DNA of 64,000 nt from Lysobacterales bacterium (GCA_016721015.1 JADKJL010000012.1:568289-632288), one strand, 5' to 3'. Shown: positions 44,793 to 54,383, counted from the stretch's first letter. Made by a program: numbers and translations. Notes: generated by a model from the letters alone, not told the origin.

Positions 44793-45530
44793 TCAACGCC
44801 GACGCATGACCGCTGGCTTGGTGGGCGTGCCGCACCGAACGGATGACCCGGACTGCCCCGTCGGCTTGGTCGCCAGCCAGATCAGGTGGCGTGCGCCCTT
44901 GTTGCCATGCGCGCGAACCGGCACTTCATCGACCGCAAAACCGCTTTGGCGCAGACGCTCGGAGAATTTGCGATCGGCATGCGCCGACCAGATCGCGAGC
45001 ACGCCGTTCGGACGCAGCGCGGCCATCGACGCGGCCAGCCCCGGCATCGCATACAGCCAGTCATTGCCAACCTGGGTCAAGCCGCCGGGGCCATTGTCGA
45101 CATCGAGCAGGATCGCATCGAGGCTCGATCGTTCGGCCCTGATCACGGCGGCCACATCGCACGCTTGCACTTCGACGCGCGCATCGTCGAGCGGATGGCC
45201 GGCGTGCTGTCCCAGCGGCCCGCGATTCCAGGCGATCACGCCCGGCACCAGTTCGGCGACGATGATTCTTGCTTTTTCGCCAAGTTGCGCCAGTGATGCC
45301 GCGAGTGTGAAGCCCATGCCGAGCCCGCCGATCAGGATTCGCGGCTCGGCGATGGCCGCAATCCGCTCACACGTGATTCGCGCCAATGCCTCTTCGGAAC
45401 CATGCATGCGCGTCGACATCAGATCGCCACCACCGGCGATCTTGATCGAATAGTGATCGCCTTCGGCAAACAGGCGCAGTTCACCGCCACCGGGAATCGG
45501 CGCCGTGTCGATCAGGGTCAGGCGATTCAT
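44793..45530 (-). CDS. spermidine/spermine synthase-like protein
   Basis: The 245-residue Rossmann-fold protein is of the polyamine aminopropyltransferase type. The start TLIDTAPIPGGGELRLFAEGDHYSI and the LMSTRMHGSEEALA block are typical of the short SpeE-like proteins often called putative spermidine synthase. The nucleotide-binding loop is ILIGGLGMGFTLAASL. The acidic motif LLDVDNGPGG replaces the catalytic DxTDP region of true SpeE, so aminopropyl transfer is doubtful and a methyltransferase-like role is possible. It lies 31 bases downstream of the deiminase-family gene on the same strand. The ATG at 45530 gives the family N-terminus. Confidence 0.75.
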   Translation of the reverse strand: MNRLTLIDTAPIPGGGELRLFAEGDHYSIKIAGGGDLMSTRMHGSEEALARITCERIAAIAEPRILIGGLGMGFTLAASLAQLGEKARIIVAELVPGVIAWNRGPLGQHAGHPLDDARVEVQACDVAAVIRAERSSLDAILLDVDNGPGGLTQVGNDWLYAMPGLAASMAALRPNGVLAIWSAHADRKFSERLRQSGFAVDEVPVRAHGNKGARHLIWLATKPTGQSGSSVRCGTPTKPAVMRRR

Positions 45531-45561
45531 GCCAGCGAACGCCCATGTCGAAACGGGAGCT

Positions 45562-46725
45562 TCATCCCGCAGGATCGAACTCGTCGCGGAACAGCAGGTC
45601 CGGCACATGCATGACGATGCAATGGATCGCCCCGGCCTGGGTGATGATCGAGCTGCAGTCCACCGCGACGATGTCATGTCCGGGCAAGGCGCTCTGATAG
45701 GTGGCCAGCGCGGCCGCGTTGCGCGCATCCTGTCCGTTGAAGCGACAGATCAGCACGACCTGGTTGACCACCACCGAATTCGTATAGGTGTAGTGGGTAC
45801 CACCACTCTGCCAGCCCGGCGTGCGCAAGACCGTATAGCCCAGTGTCTGCATCTGGGCTGTGGTCGCATCGGTCACCGTCTTCGGCACGCCGCCGCCTTC
45901 GCCGGCCGCATATTCGCCGATGATGACCTTGTGATCTTCGAGCGGCAGCATCCACATGTCGATGTGCTGGGTCGAGTCATAGCTCGATGGAAACGGATCG
46001 GTCAGGGTGACGGCGAGGCCTTCGTAGGCGGCAAAGTAGTTGGTGATCTGCTGCTCGCTCAAACCCGGATTCTCGTTGACAACCAGGCGCGTCATCCAGG
46101 CATCGCGGTTGCCGAACAGATGGAAGTTTCCGCCGCCGTGGATCAACGGCAACGCGTACACCGGCTCGCCGATCTGCGCACCGTAGTTCGATGGAAACAG
46201 GTTGTCGTTCGGACGTGGCCGGTTGTAGGTGTGGTCGACAATCGCACGACGACCCGAATCGTTGATGAAGCGTGGCCCGTAGTCGCGCATCCAGACCGAA
46301 TCGGTCGACGCTACGACAAAATGCACATGTTCCATGTCGGCACCAGCTGCGGACAAAACACCGCTCGCCGATCCCTGCTGACTGCTGCCGCTGACGACAA
46401 CCCACACATCCGAAGGCGGCGTCGCCGTGGTCAATGGAACAACCATTTCGGTCTGCAGCGCGTTGTAGCTGCCCCAGCGGATCAGGATGCCCTGGCTGGC
46501 TTCGTACTCGGCTTGCGCGCGCACCGGTCCGGTCGGCGCGGCAAACGGCTGATCGGGCACGCGGTTGGGCGGCAGGTTGATCTCCTGCGGTGCCAGGTTT
46601 CGCGGCAAGCGGAGCGGATCATCGTCTTCGATCGTTGCCAGATAGGCCGGGTCGGCACGCTTGATCGCCGCCAGCGCCTGCGTGGACAGGGCCAATAAAA
46701 GCAGGATCGCAAGGATTCTTCTCAT
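45562..46725 (-). CDS. exported agmatine deiminase/peptidylarginine deiminase-family protein
   Basis: The 387-residue protein has a signal peptide (RRILAILLLLALSTQALA) and a guanidine-modifying (PF04371-type) domain. Key blocks are VWMRDYGPRF (Asp148), GGGNFH, STQHIDMWML (His254), YTYTNSVVVN and GAIHCIVMH with the nucleophile Cys369. The catalytic set therefore looks complete. Cytosolic agmatine deiminases (AguA) lack signal peptides; export suggests action on peptidyl-arginine or extracellular guanidines. GGGGAGG stands 5 bases before the ATG at 46725. It is co-directional with the spermidine-synthase-like gene, which may be coincidental or polyamine-related. Confidence 0.88.
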   Translation of the reverse strand: MRRILAILLLLALSTQALAAIKRADPAYLATIEDDDPLRLPRNLAPQEINLPPNRVPDQPFAAPTGPVRAQAEYEASQGILIRWGSYNALQTEMVVPLTTATPPSDVWVVVSGSSQQGSASGVLSAAGADMEHVHFVVASTDSVWMRDYGPRFINDSGRRAIVDHTYNRPRPNDNLFPSNYGAQIGEPVYALPLIHGGGNFHLFGNRDAWMTRLVVNENPGLSEQQITNYFAAYEGLAVTLTDPFPSSYDSTQHIDMWMLPLEDHKVIIGEYAAGEGGGVPKTVTDATTAQMQTLGYTVLRTPGWQSGGTHYTYTNSVVVNQVVLICRFNGQDARNAAALATYQSALPGHDIVAVDCSSIITQAGAIHCIVMHVPDLLFRDEFDPAG

Positions 46726-47033
46726 CGCCACCTCCCCGAAAGTTCGACAGTCTAACGGCGTTCCCGCCCGCATGCCTTGCGGTACTTCACGAGATGATCG
46801 GCGTTCACGCAGGTTGCCGGATCCGGCCTGGCCGACCTGCGCATCCATCTGCGCGGCCCTGCAAACGCCGCTCTTTTTCGACTCCCGGCGCGCCATTGGA
46901 TAGGCAAATCACCGTCGCCATCCCTCGCAAGGCTGATTTGTCGCTTCCCCCGGCAGAGCCCAATCGGCTGCCAGGCTGCGCCGACGCGCGCTTTGACGGA
47001 CAATTGCCGTCTTCCTCGACAATCGAAACCGCC
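46726..47033. other. divergent promoter region between the deiminase gene and kbl
   Basis: About 300 bases with open frames on both strands but no supported start or family. It must carry promoters for both flanking genes; none was assigned with confidence. Confidence 0.4.
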
Positions 47034-48221
47034 ATGGACTCCGCAAACCGCGCACGCTTTGCCGCCGAACTTGAATCGATCCGCGAACAGGGCCTGTTCA
47101 AGACCGAGCGCATCATCGCCACGCCGCAGTCGGCGGAAATTCGCACGACCGATGGTCGTGAGGTGCTCAACTTCTGCGCCAACAATTATCTCGGCCTGGC
47201 CAACAATCCCGAAATCATCGAGGCCGCCAAAGAAGCGCTCGATACGCATGGCTTCGGTCTTGCCAGCGTCCGCTTCATCTGTGGCACACAGGATTTGCAC
47301 AAGCAGCTCGAGGCGACCATCTCGGCATTTTTCGGTACCGAGGACACCATCCTCTACACGAGCTGCTTCGATGCCAATGGCGGGCTGTTCGAAACCATCC
47401 TTTCCGAACAGGACGCGGTGATTTCCGACGCGCTCAACCACGCCTCGATCATCGACGGCATCCGCCTGTGCAAGGCCGAGCGCCGCCGTTACGCCAACAG
47501 CGACATGGCCGAACTCGAAAAGCAGCTCATCGAAACCCGGGACAAGCGCACGCGCCTGATCGCCACCGACGGCGTGTTCTCGATGGACGGCTTCATCGCC
47601 AAGCTCGATGAAATCGTCGCCCTGAGGAAGAAACACAATGCCCTGCTCATGGTCGATGATTCGCACGCGACCGGCTTCGTCGGCCGGACTGGCCGCGGCT
47701 CGGCGGAACTCCACGATGTGATGGATCAGGTCGACATCTACACCTCGACGCTGGGCAAGGCCCTCGGCGGCGGCTCGGGCGGCTTCACGACCGGTCGTCG
47801 CGAGATCATCGCCCTGCTCCGCCAGCGCTCTCGCCCCTACCTCTTTTCGAACACGCTGCCGCCACCGCTGGTTGCGGCGAGTCTCAAGGTATTCGAGATC
47901 CTCTCGCGCTCAACCGAGCTGCGCGACCGCGTCGAAGCCAACGCAATGCACTTCCGCGAGCGCATGAGCGCCGCCGGCTTCGACCTGAAACCCGGCAACC
48001 ATCCGATCGTTCCGGTCATGCTATACGACGCAAAGCTCGCCCAGAAGTTCGCCAACGCCCTGCTGGACGAAGGCATCTATGTGATCGGTTTTTTCTTCCC
48101 GGTCGTGCCCCAGGGCCAAGCCCGCATCCGCACGCAGTTGAGTGCAGCACACTCGATCGAGCAGATCGATCGCGCGGTTGATGCGTTTGTGAAAGTGGGG
48201 AAAGCCCTCGGTGTGATCTGA
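47034..48221 (+). CDS. kbl: glycine C-acetyltransferase (2-amino-3-ketobutyrate CoA ligase)
   Basis: Kbl splits 2-amino-3-oxobutyrate with CoA into glycine and acetyl-CoA, the second step of threonine degradation. The 395-residue PLP enzyme has NFCANNYLGLANN, GFGLASVRFICGTQDLHKQLE, DALNHASIIDGIRL, VDDSHATGFVG and the PLP-lysine block TSTLGKALGGGSGG (Lys242). These match Kbl more closely than BioF or HemA in the same family. The ATG at 47034 gives the standard length; the frame extends upstream without conservation. Threonine dehydrogenase (tdh), the usual partner, is not in the window. The long tandem repeat follows. Confidence 0.95.
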   Translation: MDSANRARFAAELESIREQGLFKTERIIATPQSAEIRTTDGREVLNFCANNYLGLANNPEIIEAAKEALDTHGFGLASVRFICGTQDLHKQLEATISAFFGTEDTILYTSCFDANGGLFETILSEQDAVISDALNHASIIDGIRLCKAERRRYANSDMAELEKQLIETRDKRTRLIATDGVFSMDGFIAKLDEIVALRKKHNALLMVDDSHATGFVGRTGRGSAELHDVMDQVDIYTSTLGKALGGGSGGFTTGRREIIALLRQRSRPYLFSNTLPPPLVAASLKVFEILSRSTELRDRVEANAMHFRERMSAAGFDLKPGNHPIVPVMLYDAKLAQKFANALLDEGIYVIGFFFPVVPQGQARIRTQLSAAHSIEQIDRAVDAFVKVGKALGVI

Positions 48222-48250
48222 GCGATCTCAGTTGCACAACATCTTCTGCA

Positions 48251-49321
48251 GGAAGGGCATTCATGCCGGATGCGCTTGCCACACGTGAAGGCAACAGCCG
48301 AACGGCTGGTCAAAGCATCGCGACCGAAGGGAGTCCCTTTTCGGGACGGCTGAAGCCGCTTCCTACGCCGAAGCGGTCACGCTTTCAACGCCAGTGAATC
48401 CCGCGGCCTGAAACGTAGGAAGGGCATTCATGCCCGATGCGCTTGCCACACGTGAAGGCAACAGCCGAACGGCTAGTCAAAGCATCGCGACCGAAGGGAG
48501 TCCCTTTTCGGGACGGCTGAAGCCGCTTCCTGCGCCGAAGCGGTCACGCTTTCAACGCCAGTGAATCCCGCGGCCTGAATCGCAGGAAGGGCATTCATGC
48601 CCGATGCGCTTGCCACACGTGAAGGCAACAGCCGAACGGCTGGTCAAAGCATCGCGACCGAAGGGAGTCCCTTTTCGGGACGGCTGAAGCCGCTTCCTGC
48701 GGCGAAGCGGTCACGCCTTCAACACCAGTGAATCCCGCGGCCTGAATCGCAGGAAGGGCATTCATGCCCGATGCGCTTGCCACACGTGACGGCAACTGCC
48801 GAACGGCTGGTCAAAGCATCGCGACCGAAGGGAGTCCCTTTTCGGGACGGCTGAAGCCGCTTCCTACGCCGAAGCGGTCACGCTTTCAACGTCCACGAAT
48901 GCCGCGACCTGAATCGCAGGAAGGGCATTCATGCCCGATGCGCTTGCCACACGTGAAGGCAACAGCCGAACGGCTGGTCAAAGCATCGCGACCAAAGGGA
49001 GTCCCTTTTCGGGACGGCTGAAGCCGCTTCCTGCGCCGAAGCGGTCACGCTTTCAACGCCAGTGAATCCCGCGGCCTGAATCGCAGGAAGGGCATTCATG
49101 CCCGATGCGCTTGCCACGTGAAGGCAACAGCCGAACGGCTGGTCAAAGCATCGCGACCGAAGGGAGTCCCTTTTCGGGACGGCTGAAGCCGCTTCCTGCG
49201 GCGAAGCGGTCACGCCTTCAACACCAGTGAATCCCGCGGCCTGAATCGTAGGAAGGGCATTCATGCCCGATGCGCTTGCCACACGTGACGAAAGGCATCG
49301 AGGCTGAAGCCGCTTCCTACG
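48251..49321. repeat. 167-bp tandem repeat, six full copies and one partial
   Basis: Copies begin at GGAAGGGCATTCATGCC at 48251, 48418, 48585, 48752, 48919, 49086 and 49251. Spacings are 167, 167, 167, 167, 167 and 165, the last because of a 2-base deletion (GCCACGTG for GCCACACGTG). Each copy holds a REP-type core (GCATCGCGACCGAAGGGAGT, TCCCTTTTCGGGA, GGCTGAAGCC) and a distinct non-REP half (GATGCGCTTGCCACACGTGA). Copies are over 95% alike, so the amplification is recent. No gene is present; short frames starting at the internal ATG repeat with the unit. Confidence 0.95.
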
Positions 49322-49382
49322 GGGTAGCTGTCTGGGAAAGTCACCGCATCACGGCCTCCGCCCGGACGATGGCGTGGCGCGT

Positions 49383-50150
49383 TCAAACTGAAGGAGATGC
49401 CAGGCTACGAACCTCATCGCCATGCAAATCCCGCCACTGGCCCTTGCCCAGCCCCCCCAATTGCAAGGAACCGATAGCCACCCTAACCAGCCTCAATACC
49501 GAAATATCAAAGGCCGCGAGCAGGCGGCGGATTTGGCGGTTGCGACCTTCGTCGAGGATGATTTCGAGCCAGCTGTTCTTTTCGCCGCGACGAAGTTCGC
49601 GCACCGCGACGGCGGCCAGATGCTCGTCGCGATCCTCTATACCCGAGCGCAATCGGGCGATCAGGTCGGCATCGGCGAGGCGGTCGATTTGCACATGATA
49701 GGTCTTGTCGAGACGCGATTCGGGTGAGCTGATCCGCGCCGCCCATTCGCTGTCATTGCTGAAAAGCAGCAAGCCCTCGCTGGCCTTGTCGAGACGCCCG
49801 ACCGGCGCGAGCCACGGCAAGTCCTGGCCTTCCAGGCAGGTGTACACGGTTGCGCGCCCGCCCTCGTCACTCGCCGTGGTGAGCATGCCGCGCGGCTTGT
49901 TGAGCACCAGATACCGGCGCGGCGCGGCTTCAGCCTCGGCACCGTCAATGGCAATCTCGGCATCGATCCGGGTGGCGGCTTCGGGATCGCGAACCAGACG
50001 CCCGGCGACGCGGACCCGCCCTTCGCGAACGAGAACTTCGGCCTGCGACCGCGAGCAGGTGCCACGCTTGGAAATCACCCGCGCAAGTCCATGCTGCGCA
50101 GGCTTGGGGCCTTGCCTGGAATGTCCTGGATTCGGGCGCGCCGGTCTCAT
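49383..50150 (-). CDS. RsuA/RluB/E/F-family pseudouridine synthase
   Basis: The 255-residue enzyme converts uridine to pseudouridine in rRNA. An S4-like RNA-binding domain is at the N-terminus (LARVISKRGTCSRSQAEVLVREGRV), followed by the catalytic domain with RYLVLNKPRGMLTT, VGRLDKASEGLLLFSND (Asp121) and GRNRQIRRLLAA. The family is clear, but the target site (RsuA 16S, RluB/E/F 23S) cannot be fixed from the sequence alone. GAGG lies 5 bases before the ATG at 50150. Alone between the tandem repeat and the secF terminator. Confidence 0.92.
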   Translation of the reverse strand: MRPARPNPGHSRQGPKPAQHGLARVISKRGTCSRSQAEVLVREGRVRVAGRLVRDPEAATRIDAEIAIDGAEAEAAPRRYLVLNKPRGMLTTASDEGGRATVYTCLEGQDLPWLAPVGRLDKASEGLLLFSNDSEWAARISSPESRLDKTYHVQIDRLADADLIARLRSGIEDRDEHLAAVAVRELRRGEKNSWLEIILDEGRNRQIRRLLAAFDISVLRLVRVAIGSLQLGGLGKGQWRDLHGDEVRSLASPSV

Positions 50151-50342
50151 TGACACCTCGCTGGCAGCCTGTCGGACTTTGCCGGTTGCGCCAAAACCCG
50201 GCTCGGTGAGTACAGATTCTCGACGATTTGCAAACCCATCGTGGTGCCATGGGTCAAAAAGCGGCAGGTTGTGGCCCACCAACAAGGCGTTGCAGCCCGG
50301 CCAAGCAAGCTCCGGAAAGCTGCCAGGCTCACAAACAAGAAC

Positions 50343-50360
50343 GGGGCGCCGAAGCGCCCC
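50343..50360 (-). terminator. Rho-independent terminator of the sec operon
   Basis: On the minus strand GGGGCGC-TTCG-GCGCCCC forms a 7-bp stem with an extra-stable UUCG tetraloop, followed by GTTCTTGTTTGTG. It lies 24 bases beyond the secF stop. Confidence 0.85.
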
Positions 50361-50384
50361 GCGGATTGTGCAACCAGGCGCCGG

Positions 50385-51350
50385 TTACGGCCGCCGTTCG
50401 AGCTCGGGATCGTTCTTTGTCATCGGCATCAGATCCTGCTTGGAAATACCCAGCAGCAGAATCATCGGGTTGGCAATGAAGATCGAGGACAGCGTGCCGA
50501 TCAGGATACCGATCAGCATGATTAGCCCGAAGCTTTCGAGCGCTGGGCCGCCGATGAAGTACAGAGCGCCAACCGCCAGCGCCGTTGTCGTACTTGTCAT
50601 GATCGTTCGCGACAACGTCGTGTTGATTGATCGATTGAGGATCTCGGCCGGATTGCCCTTGCGTGAACTGCGGAACGTTTCACGCACACGATCAAAAACA
50701 ACGATTGTGTCGTTGATCGAATAACCGATCACCGACAACACGGCTGCCAACGCGGGCAGATCAAATTCGCGTCCGGTCAGCGCAAAAACGCCGATGGTGA
50801 AAAGCGTGTCGTGGACCTCGGAAGCAATCGCCGCGATCGCAAAGCGCCATTCGAAACGGATCCAGAGGTAGATAGTGATGCCGACGACGACGAAGAGGAC
50901 GGCAATGAGACCGTTGTTGCGGAGCTCTTCACCCACCTGGGCGCCGACGAATTCGCTGCTCTTTACCTGGGCATCCGGTCGCATCGCACGCAGGGCGCTG
51001 AGTACTCTGGCGGCGAGTTTGTCGTTCGCAGCAGTCGCGGATGCTTCTGTGGCTTTGCCATCTCCCTTTTCGGAGACGATGCGGATGGCGAAATCATTGG
51101 TGCCACCAAAAGTCTGCACGACCGCATTGTCAAATCCGCCCGCAGTAAGGGCCTGGCGCACTTCGGCGACACTGATCGACTTTTCGTAACCCACCTCGAC
51201 GCTGGTGCCCCCGGTGAAATCGAGGCCATAACTCAACCCGCGGGTCGAGAGGATGGCGACCGCGATGACCATGAACATCAACGCAACGCCGAGGCTGACC
51301 TTGCCCCAGCGCATGAAGTCGATCTTGCTGTTCGGATTGAAAATTTCCAT
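50385..51350 (-). CDS. secF: protein translocase subunit SecF
   Basis: SecF works with SecD to pull exported proteins through SecYEG using the proton motive force. The 321-residue protein has six predicted membrane segments: the first at about 16-37, then a periplasmic P4 domain, and the remaining five in the C-terminal half. Family blocks are YGLDFTGGTSVEV near the N-terminus, GVFALTGREFDLPALAAVLSVIGYSINDTIVVFDRVRE, SINTTLSRTIMTSTTT and the C-terminal IGTLSSIFIANPM. Start MEIFNPNSKIDFM. It follows secD by 16 bases. Confidence 0.97.
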   Translation of the reverse strand: MEIFNPNSKIDFMRWGKVSLGVALMFMVIAVAILSTRGLSYGLDFTGGTSVEVGYEKSISVAEVRQALTAGGFDNAVVQTFGGTNDFAIRIVSEKGDGKATEASATAANDKLAARVLSALRAMRPDAQVKSSEFVGAQVGEELRNNGLIAVLFVVVGITIYLWIRFEWRFAIAAIASEVHDTLFTIGVFALTGREFDLPALAAVLSVIGYSINDTIVVFDRVRETFRSSRKGNPAEILNRSINTTLSRTIMTSTTTALAVGALYFIGGPALESFGLIMLIGILIGTLSSIFIANPMILLLGISKQDLMPMTKNDPELERRP

Positions 51351-51366
51351 GGATGAATCCCTGAAG

Positions 51367-53226
51367 TCAGATCGACAGCGACTTGAGCTTCGAGCGACCG
51401 AAGATCAGTGCGACAAGAGAATGAGTGCCGGTCACCGCCGTGAACATCGAGGTGAGGATGCCGATGGACAGCGTGATGGCGAAGCCGCGGATCGGCCCGG
51501 AACCGAAGGTCATCAGACTGACTGCGGCAATCAGGGTGGTGACGTTGGCGTCGAGAATGGTTGCCCAGGCTTTTTCGTAACCGGCACGGATTGCCGCAAA
51601 TGGCGTCATGCCATTGCGTGACTCCTCGCGGATACGCTCGCAGATCAGTACGTTGGCGTCGATCGCCATGCCGAGCGTCAACACGATGCCGGCAATGCCC
51701 GGCAGAGTCAGCGTAGCCTGAAAAATGCTCAGAACCGCTACCAGCAGCACCAGATTCATGAACAGGGCAATGTCGGCAATCAACCCGAATGCCTTGTAAT
51801 ACACCGCAGTAAAGACGACCACGAGGAGCATGCCAAGGATGACGGCGTTGAGACCTTTGCGGATGTTGTCAGCACCGAGGGTGGAACCAATCACGCGCTC
51901 CTGGACGATGTCGACCGGCGCCGCCAAAGAGCCCGACCGCAACAGCAAGGCGAGCTCGGACGCTGCTTTTGCGCTATCGAGTCCGGTCGTCTGGAAGCGA
52001 TTGGAGAACACGCCGCGGATGCTCGCCAGACTGATTATCTCTTCGGTGATCTTGGCGGTTCGCACTTCCTTGCCGTCGACCATGCGCACTTCCGGCGTGC
52101 GCTCGACCAGCACCACGGCCATGCCCTTGCCGACGTTCTGCGAGGTGAAATCAAGCATCTTCCGCGCGCCCGCCGAGTTCAACGCGACGCTGACCGCCGG
52201 TGTACCGGATTGCTCATCAACCGAACTCGACGCATCGACGAGTTCATCTCCGGTGACGATGACCTTCTTCTTGAGCACGGCCGGTCGGCCATCCTTGAAA
52301 TAATAGATGCGCGAATCGGGCGGCACCGATCCGGTGCGCACGGCTTCGGCGACGTTGGCGCTTTCGTCAACCGCGCGATATTCGAGCGTGGCGGTCGCGC
52401 CGAGCAGCTTCTTGGCCTCGGCCGTGTCCTGCAGCCCAGGCAACTCGACGACGATGCGGCTGTCGCCCTGCTGCACGATCATCGGCTCGGCAACACCGAG
52501 CGAGTTGATGCGATTGCGCAGGGTGGCCACGTTTTGCGTGATCGTGTTGTCGGCAATCTGCTTGATGCGCTCGGGCTTGACGTTGGCGATCAGGCTCGGC
52601 GAATCGCCCATCGCCGGGCCATCGACGACGATCAGATCGGTGATGTCGCGCGCGACAGCCAGCGCAATCGCATCGAGATCCGCGCTGTTGTTCGCCTGCA
52701 CGATGATGCCCTGCGCGCCGCGGCTGACTTTCACGTTGCGTATGTTCTTGTCGCGCGACAACGAGCGGATATCATCGATGTAGCGTTGCTCCTGGCCGTC
52801 GAGCACGCTCTTCTGGTCGACCTGCATGAGGAAGTGCACGCCACCTTGCAGATCGAGACCGAGCGGCATCGAATTCGCACCGATCGCACGCATCCAGGCC
52901 GGTACCGTCGAAGCCAGGTTCAATGCTACGGTGAACTTGTCGCCGAGATCGGTGCGCAATGCGCTGGCCGCAGCCAACTGCGCATCGGTGTCGGGGAACG
53001 TGACGAGCAGACGTTCGTTCTTGATGGTGACCTCATCAAACGCGATCTTGCGCGTCTGCAGCGCCTGCAGCGCACGCTCCTTGAGCGCCTCATCGACGAC
53101 ATCGGCCTTGTTTGCAAGCACTTGCACGGCCGGCTGTTTCTGGTACAGCGAGGGCACTGCATACAACACGGCGATGATCGCCACGAAGGCGACCAGGAAG
53201 TGTTTCCAACGGGGAAAATCGTTCAT
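51367..53226 (-). CDS. secD: protein translocase subunit SecD
   Basis: This is the 619-residue large accessory subunit of the Sec translocon. It has one N-terminal membrane segment (about 9-27), a large periplasmic P1 domain (LGLDLQGGVHFLMQVDQ; INSLGVAEPMIVQQGDSRIVVELPG) and five C-terminal membrane segments with the LTLPGIAGIVLTLGMAIDANVLI block, in which the Asp of the D-x-N-V-L-I motif is needed for proton use, and the FGSGPIRGFAITLSIGI block. Start MNDFPRWKHFLV. Gene order yajC-secD-secF is conserved in proteobacteria; tgt and queA, often upstream, are not visible. Confidence 0.97.
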   Translation of the reverse strand: MNDFPRWKHFLVAFVAIIAVLYAVPSLYQKQPAVQVLANKADVVDEALKERALQALQTRKIAFDEVTIKNERLLVTFPDTDAQLAAASALRTDLGDKFTVALNLASTVPAWMRAIGANSMPLGLDLQGGVHFLMQVDQKSVLDGQEQRYIDDIRSLSRDKNIRNVKVSRGAQGIIVQANNSADLDAIALAVARDITDLIVVDGPAMGDSPSLIANVKPERIKQIADNTITQNVATLRNRINSLGVAEPMIVQQGDSRIVVELPGLQDTAEAKKLLGATATLEYRAVDESANVAEAVRTGSVPPDSRIYYFKDGRPAVLKKKVIVTGDELVDASSSVDEQSGTPAVSVALNSAGARKMLDFTSQNVGKGMAVVLVERTPEVRMVDGKEVRTAKITEEIISLASIRGVFSNRFQTTGLDSAKAASELALLLRSGSLAAPVDIVQERVIGSTLGADNIRKGLNAVILGMLLVVVFTAVYYKAFGLIADIALFMNLVLLVAVLSIFQATLTLPGIAGIVLTLGMAIDANVLICERIREESRNGMTPFAAIRAGYEKAWATILDANVTTLIAAVSLMTFGSGPIRGFAITLSIGILTSMFTAVTGTHSLVALIFGRSKLKSLSI

Positions 53227-53368
53227 TCGTACAAATCCGGTTCTACGCTGTTGCCGAAGTTTCGATGGATCGCATGTTCAGGCCATGCCCCGCTGCACCT
53301 GGCATCGCGGCGAACCGACCGGCTGACCGCGCCGCTGTCGCACCGCAATGGGGTTGGCTGAACGAATC

Positions 53369-53712
53369 TCAAGCCTGCTTGATCGTGCCCTTGGGCAACA
53401 CGGTCGTGATTGCGCTCTTCTGCAGCTTGACGCTGATCTTGTCGGCGATTTCGAGAGTCACGAAGGTCTCGGAAATGTCCTCGATCCGACCGAGCAGGCC
53501 GCCGTTGGTCAACACTTCATCGCCCTTGGCCAGGGCCGCGACCATCGCGCGCGCTTCCTTGGCTCGCTTCATCTGCGGACGGATCAGCATGAAGTAGAAC
53601 ACGCCGAAAATCAGCAGCATCGGCCAGATGCCGGTAAGGAATTCATCAGCGGGTCCGGTGCTGGCGCGGCTGTAGCGGCCTGCGCGTAGGCGGAACTGAT
53701 CAGAAAATCCAT
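53369..53712 (-). CDS. yajC: preprotein translocase accessory protein YajC, frameshifted
   Basis: YajC is a small single-pass partner of SecDF. The body is clear (GIWPMLLIFGVFYFMLIRPQMKRAKEARAM, AALAKGDEVLTNGGLLGRI). The conserved N-terminus MDFLISSAYAQAATAAPAPD is encoded from the ATG at 53712 with GGAG 6 bases upstream, but in a different frame. Restoring one T (A on the plus strand) in the GAATTC at about 53639-53644 joins them as LMNFLTGIWPM. So either the gene has a one-base deletion or the sequence has an error. The longer open frame up to 53887 has no conserved residues before GIWPM. Confidence 0.88.
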
Positions 53713-53835
53713 TGGAACTCCAAGGGTTTGCAACGCTCCCGGAGAACACCGGAAGGCGAAAAAGGTCGCGGATTATGCCATGCCAGCGATCGCAGCGCAT
53801 CGTTTTGGCCATCGACACCGCTCGGCCAGACCGGA

Positions 53836-54267
53836 TCAGAGTGGCACCCCGGCGGGATCCTCCAGGCTGTAGTCGAGGCCGTAGCAATGCACGCCTTCGC
53901 GGATATTGATGTTCAGCGCACCCTTCAGCCCCGCCAGTTCTCCCGTCCCCGAATCCGGCACGACCGTCACCGAAAGGCTGGCCACCCCACGATTCATGGT
54001 GCCGGAATGCTGCAACACAAAGCTGCCCTGGTGCCCTTGCAAGGTGCCGACCACGCGCTCCATGGCGACGTAACCCGCCGAACCCTTGACCTCGGTCATC
54101 GCACTGAGCATCTCGCCGATGCTGGTCGCCTCAAGATCGCCACGAAAGGTCTTGTTGATCGATATCCGCCCGCGGGTTTCCCCGTCGCCAACCTCGTTGA
54201 GGTCCAGCGGATTGAGGTTTACTTCAAAGGTGCCGGTCGCGTGCTTGTTCATCGAGGTGCCATCCAT
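53836..54267 (-). CDS. DUF3224 domain-containing protein
   Basis: This 143-residue protein forms a single lipocalin-like beta barrel of the DUF3224 type. The family blocks are HATGTFEVNLNPLD, INKTFRGDLEATSIGEMLSA, GSAGYVAMERVVGTLQGHQGSFVLQHSGTMN and VVPDSGTGELAGLKGALNI. Function is unknown; members are cytosolic and stand alone. Two starts are possible, 54267 and 54252; the second (MNKHATGTF) matches the usual family start better. Neither has a good ribosome binding site. It lies upstream of yajC on the same strand, with divergent lemA. Confidence 0.88.
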   Translation of the reverse strand: MDGTSMNKHATGTFEVNLNPLDLNEVGDGETRGRISINKTFRGDLEATSIGEMLSAMTEVKGSAGYVAMERVVGTLQGHQGSFVLQHSGTMNRGVASLSVTVVPDSGTGELAGLKGALNINIREGVHCYGLDYSLEDPAGVPL

Positions 54268-54383
54268 GCTGGATCAAGGCGCACGAAGATGCCCGCAAGC
54301 TGACGATCACGCAAGCGCCGGCCCTGTCTGGGCCGATCGGCCCAGGATGCGGATATGCAGGGATTCGCACTACACTTTGCCGC

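Noticed and set aside
48251..49321. Tandem repeat considered as a CRISPR or as a row of small genes
   Set aside because: The whole 167-bp unit repeats, including what would be spacers; the short frames have no independent coding signal.
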